The translations under genes and the position numbers were made by a program. Of a stretch of 64,000 nt of DNA, positions 16,862 to 25,800 are shown one piece after another. Source of the stretch: Streptomyces violaceoruber (GTDB lineage: Bacteria > Actinomycetota > Actinomycetes > Streptomycetales > Streptomycetaceae); NCBI RefSeq assembly GCF_033406955.1, contig NZ_CP137734.1, positions 5,952,001 through 6,016,000 of the forward strand. The letters are read 5' to 3'. The notes beneath the pieces are model-generated. The model saw only the letters and a list, made by a program, of their open reading frames with translations, searched no databases and was not told the origin of the DNA. Within the stretch, counting starts at the first letter, position 1. Every line of letters begins with the position of its first letter.

Positions 16862-17518
16862 TCAGCCCAGTTCCGCGGGGCCGTAGCACGCGGCGCCCGC
16901 GCCCGTCGCCAGGGCCCAGTAGCGGTCTCCGTACGACCAGTGCCACCACTCCGTCGGGTAGTTGACCAGGCCCGCCGCGGTGAGTGCGGTGCCCAGCACG
17001 GCACGGTGGGAGCGGGCCTCGTCGCTGATGCTGTCGGCGTGCGTGTAGCAGGCGCCCGCACTCTCCTCCGGGGTCGCGTTCATGCGCGTGCCCAGGTCGA
17101 GTTCGCGGCCGTCGAGGTCCGCGAGCGTCAAGTCGACGGCGGCGCCCGCGCTGTGGGGGGCTATCTCTGGCGGGGAGACGTAACGGCTGGCCGCCGAGCG
17201 GATCCGGTCGGGGGACCACTCGGGGTTTTCGGTGCGCAGCCGGGTCGCGTACTCGTCGAAGTAGCGGCGTTGGAGGGCGGGTGGGCGGTATCCCTCGACG
17301 AAGAGCAGCCGCAGTCCCGGCGGCAGTTGCGCCTGGGCTTCGAGGAGCCGGGCGAGCACGCCTTCCCGCAGGTGGGCGAAGGCGCCCGCGGAGTCCTGCC
17401 ACTTGCGCCGGTCGACCAGCAGCGGGCTGTCCCGCAGAACGTCGACGAGTCGTTCGCCGCACTCCTGGACGGGCACGGCGGCGACCTTCGGGTCGGACAT
17501 CAGAACGATCTCGGTCAT
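16862..17518 (-). CDS. D-alanyl-D-alanine dipeptidase (VanX-like)
   Basis: 218 residues with the VanX/M15D zinc site: His122 and Asp129 in PHSAGAAVDL, His193 with catalytic Glu190 in TEWWHWSYGD, and the substrate-positioning Arg78 in EGYRPP. It cleaves D-Ala-D-Ala. No VanH/VanA partners are near, so a role in peptidoglycan turnover or D-Ala recycling is more likely than glycopeptide resistance. ATG 17518 is used; an ATG six codons later is possible. Only 22 bp separate it from the left 930-bp repeat, so its native promoter may have been replaced. Confidence 0.9.
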   Translation of the reverse strand: MTEIVLMSDPKVAAVPVQECGERLVDVLRDSPLLVDRRKWQDSAGAFAHLREGVLARLLEAQAQLPPGLRLLFVEGYRPPALQRRYFDEYATRLRTENPEWSPDRIRSAASRYVSPPEIAPHSAGAAVDLTLADLDGRELDLGTRMNATPEESAGACYTHADSISDEARSHRAVLGTALTAAGLVNYPTEWWHWSYGDRYWALATGAGAACYGPAELG

Positions 17519-17546
17519 GGCGCGATCATCTCGCGGCCCGTTGGCG

Positions 17547-17759
17547 GTGATCGCGGAGGCGCGGGGGACTTCTATTCGTTCTCTGGTGCAGGAGTTCGCG
17601 GAGTCGACGCTGACGGAGGAAGAGCGTCGGGAGCGGGCTGAGCGGACGCGCGCCTACCTGGCCGAGAACTTCGGGGTCGAGGTGGACGACGAGGAGAGCG
17701 CGGTGATGGGACGCAGGCTCCGGGAGGCGTTCGCCCGGCAGCAGAGTGATGCCGGGTGA
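17547..17759 (+). pseudogene. 5'-truncated antitoxin fragment
   Basis: Matches residues 18-87 of the intact antitoxin at 30299. The first ~15 codons (MSDAMIRVPAEVRDR), which form the ribbon of the ribbon-helix-helix fold and would bind DNA, are missing, together with the promoter and operator. A GTG at 17547 could in principle start a shortened protein that keeps the toxin-binding C-terminus. The end overlaps the toxin start by four bases, as in the intact copy. Confidence 0.8.
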
Positions 17760-18142
17760 TCCTGCACCACCTCGTTCTCGACGCGCCCACGCTCGTGGCG
17801 CTGTCGGGCAATCGGCAGGTGTCCGCTCTCATCCACCGCGCGAACTTCGAGACGGAGACCCGTTTGTGGGTGCCGGCCCTTTCCGTGCTGGAGGCGGAGC
17901 GTGAGCTTCTCGGCATCACGGAGCACGTGGGGCAGCTGGACGTGATGCACACCGTCGACCTCGACTGTCCGGCCGTGCTTGCGGTGGCACAGCTGAGCCG
18001 CGACGGAGTGCCGCCAGGGATCGGCGCGGCGATCCATGCGGCCCGTCACCTGCCCGAGTGGGGCGCGGACGCGCTGATCGCCACAGTGGCCCCGAAGTCG
18101 TACGAGGGGCGGGGCCTGCCCGTGCTGGACCTGAACCGCTGA
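17756..18142 (+). CDS. PIN-like toxin, second copy with truncated antitoxin
   Basis: 128 residues, differing from the toxin at 30559 at three positions (Cys for Tyr at 71, Ser for Ala and Gly for Glu near 114-117). It is full length and apparently intact, although its own antitoxin has lost the N-terminus and promoter. PIN-like features are VLDAPTLVAL at the N-terminus, SVLEAERE, and GADALIATVAPK near the end. Expression may be very low or come from upstream; the intact antitoxin 12.8 kb away should neutralise it. Confidence 0.75.
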   Translation: MILHHLVLDAPTLVALSGNRQVSALIHRANFETETRLWVPALSVLEAERELLGITEHVGQLDVMHTVDLDCPAVLAVAQLSRDGVPPGIGAAIHAARHLPEWGADALIATVAPKSYEGRGLPVLDLNR

Positions 18143-18162
18143 CGCCGGGGACACCGGCCGGG

Positions 18163-18470
18163 TCAGTACCAGCCGTTGGACTGCCAGAAGGTCCAGGCGT
18201 CGCAGGTGCTGCCGTAGCGGTCCTTCATGTGATCCAGGCCCCACTCGATCTGGGTGGCCGCGTTGGTCTTCCAGTGGTCGCCCGCCGAGGCCATCTTCGA
18301 GCCCGGCAGGGTCTGGACCAGGCCGTACGCGCCGCTGGAGGTGTTGGTGGCGTGGATGTTCCAGTCGCTCTCGTGGTCGACGATCTTCGAGAAGCACTGG
18401 AACTCGGCCGAGTCGCCGATCATCTTCTTCGCGGTCGCCTGCGCCGAGGAAGCCGGCGTCGCGGCCTGCG
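18163..18470 (-). pseudogene. Transglycosylase-like protein fragment lacking signal peptide
   Basis: Carries the C-terminal ~103 residues of the secreted protein at 30966 (HESDWNIHATNTSSGAYGL and the end DAWTFWQSNGWY). The homology stops inside the signal peptide at AATPASS, and the sequence upstream belongs to a different gene in another frame. With no signal peptide and no natural start it is unlikely to be functional. Confidence 0.8.
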
Positions 18471-18676
18471 GACGTACGTGCCCGAGCCCGCACGTCCTTC
18501 CAGGAGCCCGTCGATGATCAGCTGGTCCACGGCCCGCTGTACGACGTTGCGTCCGCCCCGTACTCCTCTGCGAGCCGCGCTCGCGACGGGAGTCGCGCGC
18601 CGATCTCCCACTCTCCCGCGCGTATGCGTCTCCGCAGCGCGTCGGCCAGTGCGAGGTACGGCGCTTCCCGGGGCAT
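18471..18676 (-). pseudogene. GntR-family winged-helix regulator, frameshifted and truncated
   Basis: From ATG 18676 the frame reads EAPYLALADALRRRIRAGEW and LPSRARLAEEYG, the first half of a GntR winged helix. The second half, RNVVQRAVDQLIIDGLLEG and GSGTYVRRP, continues in a different frame. One lost base in the run near 18555-18565 explains the shift. The gene then ends at the edge of the left 930-bp repeat. Short winged-helix-only GntR proteins are common on Streptomyces integrative elements, so this may be a relic of one. Confidence 0.7.
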
Positions 18677-19008
18677 GGGTGGTCCTTCCAGTCGCTTCAG
18701 GGGTGTCGGCAAGCTAATGCACCGGCTGAAAGCTGATGGAGCAGCAAGTCCTGCGGAGAGCGGTTTCGACCCGTCGCGGAGAAGCCCACCCGTGGCTGTC
18801 TCCGGTCGGTGTTGATCTTCTGTCGTCGAAAACGAGATCAAAGCTTGATCGCTGTCGATACAACCGTCGGTAAACGTCGCGTTCCTCACGTGTGCTTGCG
18901 GAACTTGACGAGGTGTTGTCCTTTTTCAACCAGTTGACGTGCCGTCCCGTTGAGGCATTAGTTACTTCCGGCAAATCTTGTGAACGTATTGGGTGGGGTG
19001 CGGCGGGA
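18677..19008. promoter_or_regulatory. AT-richer promoter region of the LamG/RHS locus
   Basis: 332 bp without a convincing gene and clearly lower in GC than the flanks. It contains an inverted repeat GATCAA-agc-TTGATC (18836-18850) and several TTGAC-like hexamers (for example near 18905 and 18935). It should hold the promoter of the downstream LamG gene. An open frame starts at 18892, but the signal peptide begins at 19009. Confidence 0.5.
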
Positions 19009-22000
19009 ATGTGGAACCGATTGCGGGGCGGGTCCTCGGGCCTGGTCGCGGTGGTGTGTGCGGCGGTGATCGCCGCGGTGGTCCCGGGACCGATGGCGTA
19101 CGCGGCCGACGAGGAGGCGCCGGCTGCGTCGTCGTCGGAGGGGCAGAAGGCTCTTGACGCGGCGCGGGAGTCCGGTGAGCGGGTAGAGGTGCCAGGACAG
19201 CGGACGGAGCGGACGACGGTCTTCGCCAACCCGGACGGCGCCACGTTCACTTTGGAGGAGTCGGCGGTCCCGGTCCGGGTGCGGGCGTCGGGGGGTGGCT
19301 GGCAGACGCCGGACGCGACGCTGGTGAAGCGGGCGGACGGGTCGGTCGGTCCGAAGGGCGCCGCGGTGGGGATGGCGTTCTCCGGCGGCGGAGACGGCGC
19401 TCCGCTGGCCCGGATCGAGGACGAGGGCCGTTCGTTGGCTCTGGACTGGCCGGGCGGTCTGCCTGCTCCGCGACTCGAGGGTTCGAGTGCGGTGTATGCG
19501 GAGGTGCTGCCGGGTGTCGACCTGAAGGTGACGGCGACGCCGGAGAGCTTCCAGCATGTGCTGGTGGTCAAGACGCCCGAGGCGGCGGCGAGTGAGGAGC
19601 TGAAGGAGCTCACGTTCGGTCTGGAGACGGAAGGGCTGTCCGTGCGTGAGGGCGCGTCGGGTGCGCTCGCGGCGATCGACGGCAACGGTGCCACGGTGTT
19701 CCGGGCGCCTCCGGCGCGGATGTGGGACTCGGCGGGCCGAGCGGCGGATTCCGACGGGGCCCGGCAGCAGTCGAAGTCGTCGCCGACCGAGTCGTCGCTG
19801 TCGAAGTCGCAGGCGCAGCTGTCGCAGGCGGTGGGCGGGGACGGAACGACGGGTGAGCCGGCGGACCCGGCGGAAGGCGCTCCGTCCGGCTCCGGTCTGG
19901 AGCCGGGGCAGGGCGACACGGTGGCCCGGATGGACGTCGAGGTGGGCAAGGGCAGCCTGTCGGTCGTTCCGGACGCGGACATGCTGGCCGGTACCGACGC
20001 GGACGCCTTCCCGGTGTTCATCGACCCGACGGTGACGTGGGGCGAGTCGGAGCGCACCCTGTTGCGCAGTGACGGCTATGAGTCCTACGGCTGGGGCAAC
20101 GGGGACGACGACCGGGGCAAGGGAGCTGGCAAGTGCGGTTCCTGGAGCGGCTACTACTGCGGTCCGGGCTATGTGCAGAAGCTGTACTACGAGTTCTCGC
20201 CGTCGAGTCTGCGGGGCAAGAAGGTGCTGGACGCCACGTTCCGGGTGACGGAGCCGTGGGCGTTCCAGTGTGATCCGCGCTGGGTGGATCTGGTCCGTAC
20301 GAACAACATCTCCTCGTCCACTACGTGGTCGTCGCGGCCCAAGGAACTGGACTGGATGGTCGACCGGTATGTGTCGGCCGGTCGGGGTTCGCTGTGCGAC
20401 CCCGACTCGCCGGACGCGCCGATCGAGTTCAACGACAATCCCGAGGAGAGCAACGAGAACCTGACCCCGACCGTGGCGAGCTTCGCGGCGGGCAAGTTCT
20501 CCCGGCTCACGCTGGAGGTCCGGGCGCACGACGAGGGTGACACCTCGGCGTGGAAGCGGTTCAAGAACGACGCGGTCCTGGCCGTGAAGTACGTGGGTCT
20601 GCCGGACAAGCCGTCCGCCGTCGGCATCCAGGGGGGCGGGAGCAGTACCGCCCCGGTGTGCGACAAGCGTGAGGCCGATGCGTCGATCGTCTCGTACCCG
20701 GCGCCCACGCTGAAGGCCACCGCGCAGACCAAGGCGGGCGGCAACGACGACACCGCCCAACTGCGGGTGTACTTCGACATCGACGTGAAGAACGCCGACG
20801 GCTCCTGGACGGACGTCAACCCGGGCAACGGCTCCCTCGGCCCGTCGACCGGGTACGTCGACGACGACAGGGCGGTGTCCTTGAAGTGGTCGTCCCTGGC
20901 CGACGGCAAGCTGTACCGGTACCACGCCTGGACCTGGTCGTACTACGGCTCCAGCCACCTCAGCAGCGCCGCCTCCGACGGCTTCTGCTACTTCCGTATC
21001 GACTCCACCCGGCCCAAGGCCCCGCAGGTGACGCTCTCCTCGCCGTACACGGAGTGCACGACGAACGCCTGCGCGGCCTCCGGCGGTCCCGGTGAGGTGG
21101 CGACGCTGACGTTCAAGCCGGCGTCCGGTGACACGAACGTCTCCTATCAGTACAAACTGTCCTCGCAGGCCGCGTGGTCGTCCGAACTGAAGGGCGCCAC
21201 CGCCACGACGAAGGTCACACCCACCCGTGGGGGCCTGCACCGCGTGTACGTGCGGGCGAAGGACACGCTGGGCTGGGGCGAGCAGTCCGTGACGGACTTC
21301 CTGGTGGACTCCGGCGCGGGCCCGGTCGGCCGGTACCACTTCGACGAGACCACGGGAGCGGCCCTCGACTCCGCCACCGTGGACGGCCGTGACGACGCGG
21401 CCCTGTACGGGGCGGCACGGGACGACCGCGGTCGCCGCGGCCTGATCACCCACGATGCCGAGGGCAACGCGCTCGGGACGCCCGTCACGGACCAGGGTCT
21501 GACTCTGAACGGCACCAGCGACTACGCGGCCACCAGCACGGCCGTGGTGGACACCCGAGCCTCCTACACCGTCTCGGCATGGGCCATGCTCAAGCCGGGC
21601 GTGACGCACAACCAGACGGTGCTGGGCCAGAACGGCAGCTTCTACAGCGGCTTCTACCTCACCTACCGCGAGGCCGAGGGGACATGGACGCTGAGCACGT
21701 CCCCCAAGGACGCCACCGACGGCAACATCACCGAGCAGAAGGTGACGGCCACCCAGCCCGCAGCAAAGGGTGTGTGGACGCATCTTGCGGCCGTGTACGA
21801 CGCGGACAAGAAGCAGATCCGGCTGTATGTGAACGGCCGGCTGCAGGGCAGTGACACCGTGTCCGCGGCCTGGGCGGCGGAGGACGGTCTGCAGATTGGC
21901 CGCGTCCTGTGGCGGGACGCCTACACCGACTACTTCGCCGGCTCGATCGACGAGGTCACCGTCTGGCAGCAGGCCCTGACCGACGAACTGGTCGCCGACG

Positions 22001-22728
22001 ATGCCCGGCTCATGAACTCGCCGAACCACGCGGCGGTGGAGCTGGTCGCGGACTGGTCGCCGGAGCGGGGCAGCGGCACCACGGTCCCGGACGCCTTTTC
22101 GGGTTACGGCAGGTCCCTGACCCTGGCCGGCGGGGCCGCGCTGGACGACGGGGCGATCGTCCTCGACGGTGCGGACGACGCGGCCACAGCCTCGGGACCG
22201 GTGGTGGACGACACGGGCTCGTTCACGGTCACGGCGCTGGCGGCGCTGGACGCGGACAAGGTCCTCGCCAAGCCCGTCGGCTACGTCGGCCAGGTCGTGG
22301 GACAGCGCACGGCGGACGGATCGGCGTGGGGCCTGTGGTACAAGCGGACCGGCAGCGCCACGGTTCTGGACGAGGAGACGCTGGAGGAGAAGACCGTTCC
22401 GGAGGGCTTCTGGTACTTCGGCCGGTTCGACGCCGACGGCGAGTTCAGCGGGGTGGCCTCCGAGGAGAGTGCCTCGGTGGACGGCATGGTCCGGCTGACG
22501 GGTGTCTACGACACCGGGGACGGCACGGTCCGTCTCTACCTCGGCAGTGTCGTCAACGGTGACGCGCAGGCGTACACGGCGAAGACCGGCTCGGGCGACC
22601 TCGCCCTCGGCAAGGGCAGCACGGACGGGACGTGGCAGCACTACCTGCCCGCCCGGATCGCCGACGTACGGCTGTGGACCGGCGCGATGGCGACCGCACA
22701 ACAGATCGACGAGGCCGTCGGCGACTGA
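19009..22728 (+). CDS. Large secreted DNRLRE/LamG-domain protein
   Basis: 1239 residues from ATG 19009, chosen because it begins the Sec signal peptide (MWNRLRGG, hydrophobic core, cleavage near AYAADEE). A beta-rich region is followed by a DNRLRE-type domain (about 336-520: FIDPTVTWGESE, then TFRVTEPW and a Cys-containing part). Two concanavalin-like LamG domains follow at about 774-1000 (WAMLKPGVTHNQTVLGQNG, then YVNGRLQGSD) and 1011-1239. LamG folds bind sugars or surface proteins. It lies 135 bp upstream of the RHS toxin gene on the same strand, so it may assist display, adhesion or delivery of the toxin. Confidence 0.85.
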   Translation: MWNRLRGGSSGLVAVVCAAVIAAVVPGPMAYAADEEAPAASSSEGQKALDAARESGERVEVPGQRTERTTVFANPDGATFTLEESAVPVRVRASGGGWQTPDATLVKRADGSVGPKGAAVGMAFSGGGDGAPLARIEDEGRSLALDWPGGLPAPRLEGSSAVYAEVLPGVDLKVTATPESFQHVLVVKTPEAAASEELKELTFGLETEGLSVREGASGALAAIDGNGATVFRAPPARMWDSAGRAADSDGARQQSKSSPTESSLSKSQAQLSQAVGGDGTTGEPADPAEGAPSGSGLEPGQGDTVARMDVEVGKGSLSVVPDADMLAGTDADAFPVFIDPTVTWGESERTLLRSDGYESYGWGNGDDDRGKGAGKCGSWSGYYCGPGYVQKLYYEFSPSSLRGKKVLDATFRVTEPWAFQCDPRWVDLVRTNNISSSTTWSSRPKELDWMVDRYVSAGRGSLCDPDSPDAPIEFNDNPEESNENLTPTVASFAAGKFSRLTLEVRAHDEGDTSAWKRFKNDAVLAVKYVGLPDKPSAVGIQGGGSSTAPVCDKREADASIVSYPAPTLKATAQTKAGGNDDTAQLRVYFDIDVKNADGSWTDVNPGNGSLGPSTGYVDDDRAVSLKWSSLADGKLYRYHAWTWSYYGSSHLSSAASDGFCYFRIDSTRPKAPQVTLSSPYTECTTNACAASGGPGEVATLTFKPASGDTNVSYQYKLSSQAAWSSELKGATATTKVTPTRGGLHRVYVRAKDTLGWGEQSVTDFLVDSGAGPVGRYHFDETTGAALDSATVDGRDDAALYGAARDDRGRRGLITHDAEGNALGTPVTDQGLTLNGTSDYAATSTAVVDTRASYTVSAWAMLKPGVTHNQTVLGQNGSFYSGFYLTYREAEGTWTLSTSPKDATDGNITEQKVTATQPAAKGVWTHLAAVYDADKKQIRLYVNGRLQGSDTVSAAWAAEDGLQIGRVLWRDAYTDYFAGSIDEVTVWQQALTDELVADDARLMNSPNHAAVELVADWSPERGSGTTVPDAFSGYGRSLTLAGGAALDDGAIVLDGADDAATASGPVVDDTGSFTVTALAALDADKVLAKPVGYVGQVVGQRTADGSAWGLWYKRTGSATVLDEETLEEKTVPEGFWYFGRFDADGEFSGVASEESASVDGMVRLTGVYDTGDGTVRLYLGSVVNGDAQAYTAKTGSGDLALGKGSTDGTWQHYLPARIADVRLWTGAMATAQQIDEAVGD

Positions 22729-22744
22729 CGACGGGTGAGCCGGG

Positions 22745-22776
22745 GTGAGGGCGGTCGTCGCGGCGAACGCCCTCAC
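22745..22776 (+). terminator. Stem-loop between the LamG and RHS genes
   Basis: Perfect 9-bp arms gtgagggcg (22745-22753) and cgccctcac (22768-22776) around a 14-base loop, 16 bp after the LamG stop and without a T run. It may be a partial terminator or an mRNA-stabilising structure that sets a lower level for the toxin gene. Confidence 0.5.
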
Positions 22777-22863
22777 TCCCGGCGCGGGCGGACACCGCGG
22801 CGAACGGACACACGGTGTCCGGGCCTTCTTCTTCACACAAGGGAACTGGGTGGGACAAGAACC

Positions 22864-25800
22864 ATGGCACTTGGCATAGGCACCTCAAGGCAATGGGGTG
22901 GAGGGACCCGGCACCGAACGGGGCGATTGCTGGCGCAGTCGTTGGCCCTGGCGTTGATCGTGCCCACGGGGCTGGCGCAGGTGGCACAGGCCGTGGAGCA
23001 GGACGGGCTGGGCCGTCCCGACGTGCCCGAATCCCTGGTGACCAAGGTGAAGCCGTTCGACGCGGACGGAGCGAAGAAGGCGCGGGCCAAGGTCGCCGAG
23101 GAAGGGAAGGCCAACGCGGAGCAGGCGAAGCGGGCGACGGCCGAACGCGACGCGGACTGGCCGGGCGGGGGCACGGCGAAGGTACCGCTGAAGCCGAAGG
23201 CGGACGGCACGGGCAAGCCGGCCGGTGTCCCGGTGACGCTGAGCCCGGCGGCCGGGTCGAAAGCGTCGGCCGCGGCGTCGGGCGAGGCCCGGGTCACGGT
23301 GCTGGGCCAGAAGGCGGCCCGCAGGGCAGGCGTCACCGGCGTGCTGCTGACGGCCGAGGCGGAAGGCGCCGGCACGGCGAACGTGCGCGTGGACTACGGA
23401 GGCTTCGCCTCGGCGATCGGTGGCGGCTGGTCGCAGCGGCTGCGGCTGGTGCGGCTGCCGGCGTGTGCGCTGACGACTCCGGAGAAGGAGGAGTGCCGCA
23501 AGCAGACGCCGCTGGCCTCCTCGGCCAACGACCTCAACGACCAGACGGTCTCGGCGACGGTCTCGCTGGAGGAGGCTTCGGGCGGGACCTCGACTCAGTT
23601 GTTGGGGGAAGCGGGCAGTGCCGCGTCCTCCGGGGCGACGGTGCTGGCGGTCACGGCCGCGGCGGCGGGTTCGGGGCAGTCTCCCAAGGGCGCCGGTGAC
23701 TACTCGGCGACGAAGCTGGCGGAGTCCTCGTCCTGGCAGGCGGGGGGCAGTTCGGGTTCGTTCACGTGGTCCTACGACTTCACGATGCCGCCGGCCGCGG
23801 CCGGTCCGGTGCCGCCCTTGTCGTTGTCGTACGACTCGGGCAGTGTGGACGGCCGCACGGCGACGACGAACAACCAGACCACGTCGGTGGGTGAGGGTTT
23901 CGCCCTCACGGAGTCCTACGTCACCCGCGCCTACGGCTCGTGTGACGAGGACGGTCACGACGAGGTCTACGACCAGTGCTGGAAGTACGACAACGCGAGC
24001 CTGGTCCTGAACGGCAAGTCGACCCGTCTGGTCAAGGACGACGACAGCGGCGTCTGGCATCTGGCGGACGACGACGCCTCGAAGGTGACGCGGTCCACCG
24101 GGGCGGACAACGGGGACGACAACGGCGAGTACTGGACCGTCGTCACGGGTGACGGCACCAAGTACGTGTTCGGCAAGAACAAGCTCGAGGGTGCCGGTGA
24201 CCAGCGCACCAACTCCACCTGGACCGCTCCGGTCTTCGGCGACGACTCGGGTGAACCCGGCTACGGCGGCGGAAACGCATTCGCCGACCGCGACTTGGTC
24301 CAGGCCTGGCGCTGGAACCTCGACTACGTCGAGGACACCCACGGCAACGCGGCGACGTACTGGTACACCAAGGAATCGAACTACTACAAGAAAAACAAGG
24401 CGGACAAGGCCAGTACCGGCTACACCCGGGGCGGCTACCTGAACCGTATCGAGTACGGTCTGCGCAAGGGCGCCCTGTTCACCGACAAGCCGGACGCCAA
24501 GGTCACCTTCTCCTATGCAGAACGCTGCACCGCCTCGGACTGCGACAGCCTGACCGAGGACACGGCGGACAACTGGCCGGACGTGCCGTTCGACGCGATC
24601 TGTTCCAAGGACGACGACGAGTGCGACGCGGCCGGCCCGTCCTTCTTCACCCGCAAGCGTCTGACCGGCATCGACACTTTCTCCTACAACGCCGACAGCA
24701 ATGCCCACGACCCGGTGGACTCCTGGGACCTGACCCAGAAGTACCTGGACGGCGGCGACATCGGTGACAGCTCCGACCAGGTGCTGACCCTGACCTCGCT
24801 CAAGCGCGTGGCGAAGGCGGGCGACACGGCCATCACGGTCGACCCGGTCGCGTTCACCTACCAGATGCGACCCAACCGGGTCGACGCCACCGACGACATC
24901 CTGCCGCTGACCCGCCCGCGCATCTCCACCATCACCTCGGAGACCGGGGGGATCACGGAGGTGACGCTGTCCGCGCCGGAGTGCGTGCGCAGCGAGGTCC
25001 TGAACGCGGCGCCGGACACCAACACCCGCTCCTGCTTCCCGCAGTACTGGCACATCAACGGCGCCGAGGACGCGGCGATCGACTGGTTCCACAAGTACCG
25101 GGTGACCGCGGTCGGGGCACATGACGCGCAGGCCATCAACCCCGCGGTGGAGTACGCCTACTCCTACAGCGGTGCGGCCTGGCACTACAACGACGACCCG
25201 TTCACTTCCAAGGACGAGCGGACCTGGTCGGACTGGCGCGGCTACCGTCAGGTCACCGCCTACACCGGCAGGGTCGGCGAGACCCGGTCCAAGACCGTCT
25301 CGCTGTACATGCAGGGCATGCACGGCGACAAGAAGAAGGACGGCACCACCAAGTCCGTCACCGTGCCCCCGCTGCTCGACACGGACGTCGACTTCTCCGC
25401 CGCCACCGACAGCGACCGGTACAAGGGAGCACTTCGCCAGCAGGTCACCTACAACGGCAGCCAGCCCATCAGCAGCGTCTTCAAGAACTACACCTACAAG
25501 AACACCGCAACCCAGACCGTCCCCGACGCCACCGACCACGCCGCCCTGTGGGTGCGCAACTCCTCCACCTACACCAGCACCTACCTCACCGGCTCCAAGA
25601 CCTGGCGTACCCGGACCACCGGCCAGAAGTACGACGACCTGGGCATGGTGTACGCCGCCGACGACTGGGGACAGGCGGGCCTGGGTGGCGACGAGACCTG
25701 CACGCGCACCTGGTACGCCCGCAACCCCGACCTGGGCATCACCAGCCTGGTCTCCCGCACCCGCACCGTGGCCAAGCAGTGCTCGGTCACGGATTCGGCC

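Larger units (their letters stand above)
17541..18470. repeat. Left 930-bp direct repeat (copy of 30344-31273)
   Basis: This segment is colinear with 30344-31273 at a constant offset of 12,803 bp, with only scattered substitutions and no indels detected by eye. It holds a headless antitoxin, a complete toxin and a headless transglycosylase-like gene. Neither end coincides with a gene end: the left edge falls inside the antitoxin and the right edge inside the signal peptide of the transglycosylase. The left copy is therefore the derived, internal fragment. Confidence 0.9.

Noticed and set aside
16862..17518. Part of a glycopeptide-resistance (van) cluster
   Set aside because: Only the VanX-like gene is present; no VanH, VanA, VanR or VanS homologue is near.
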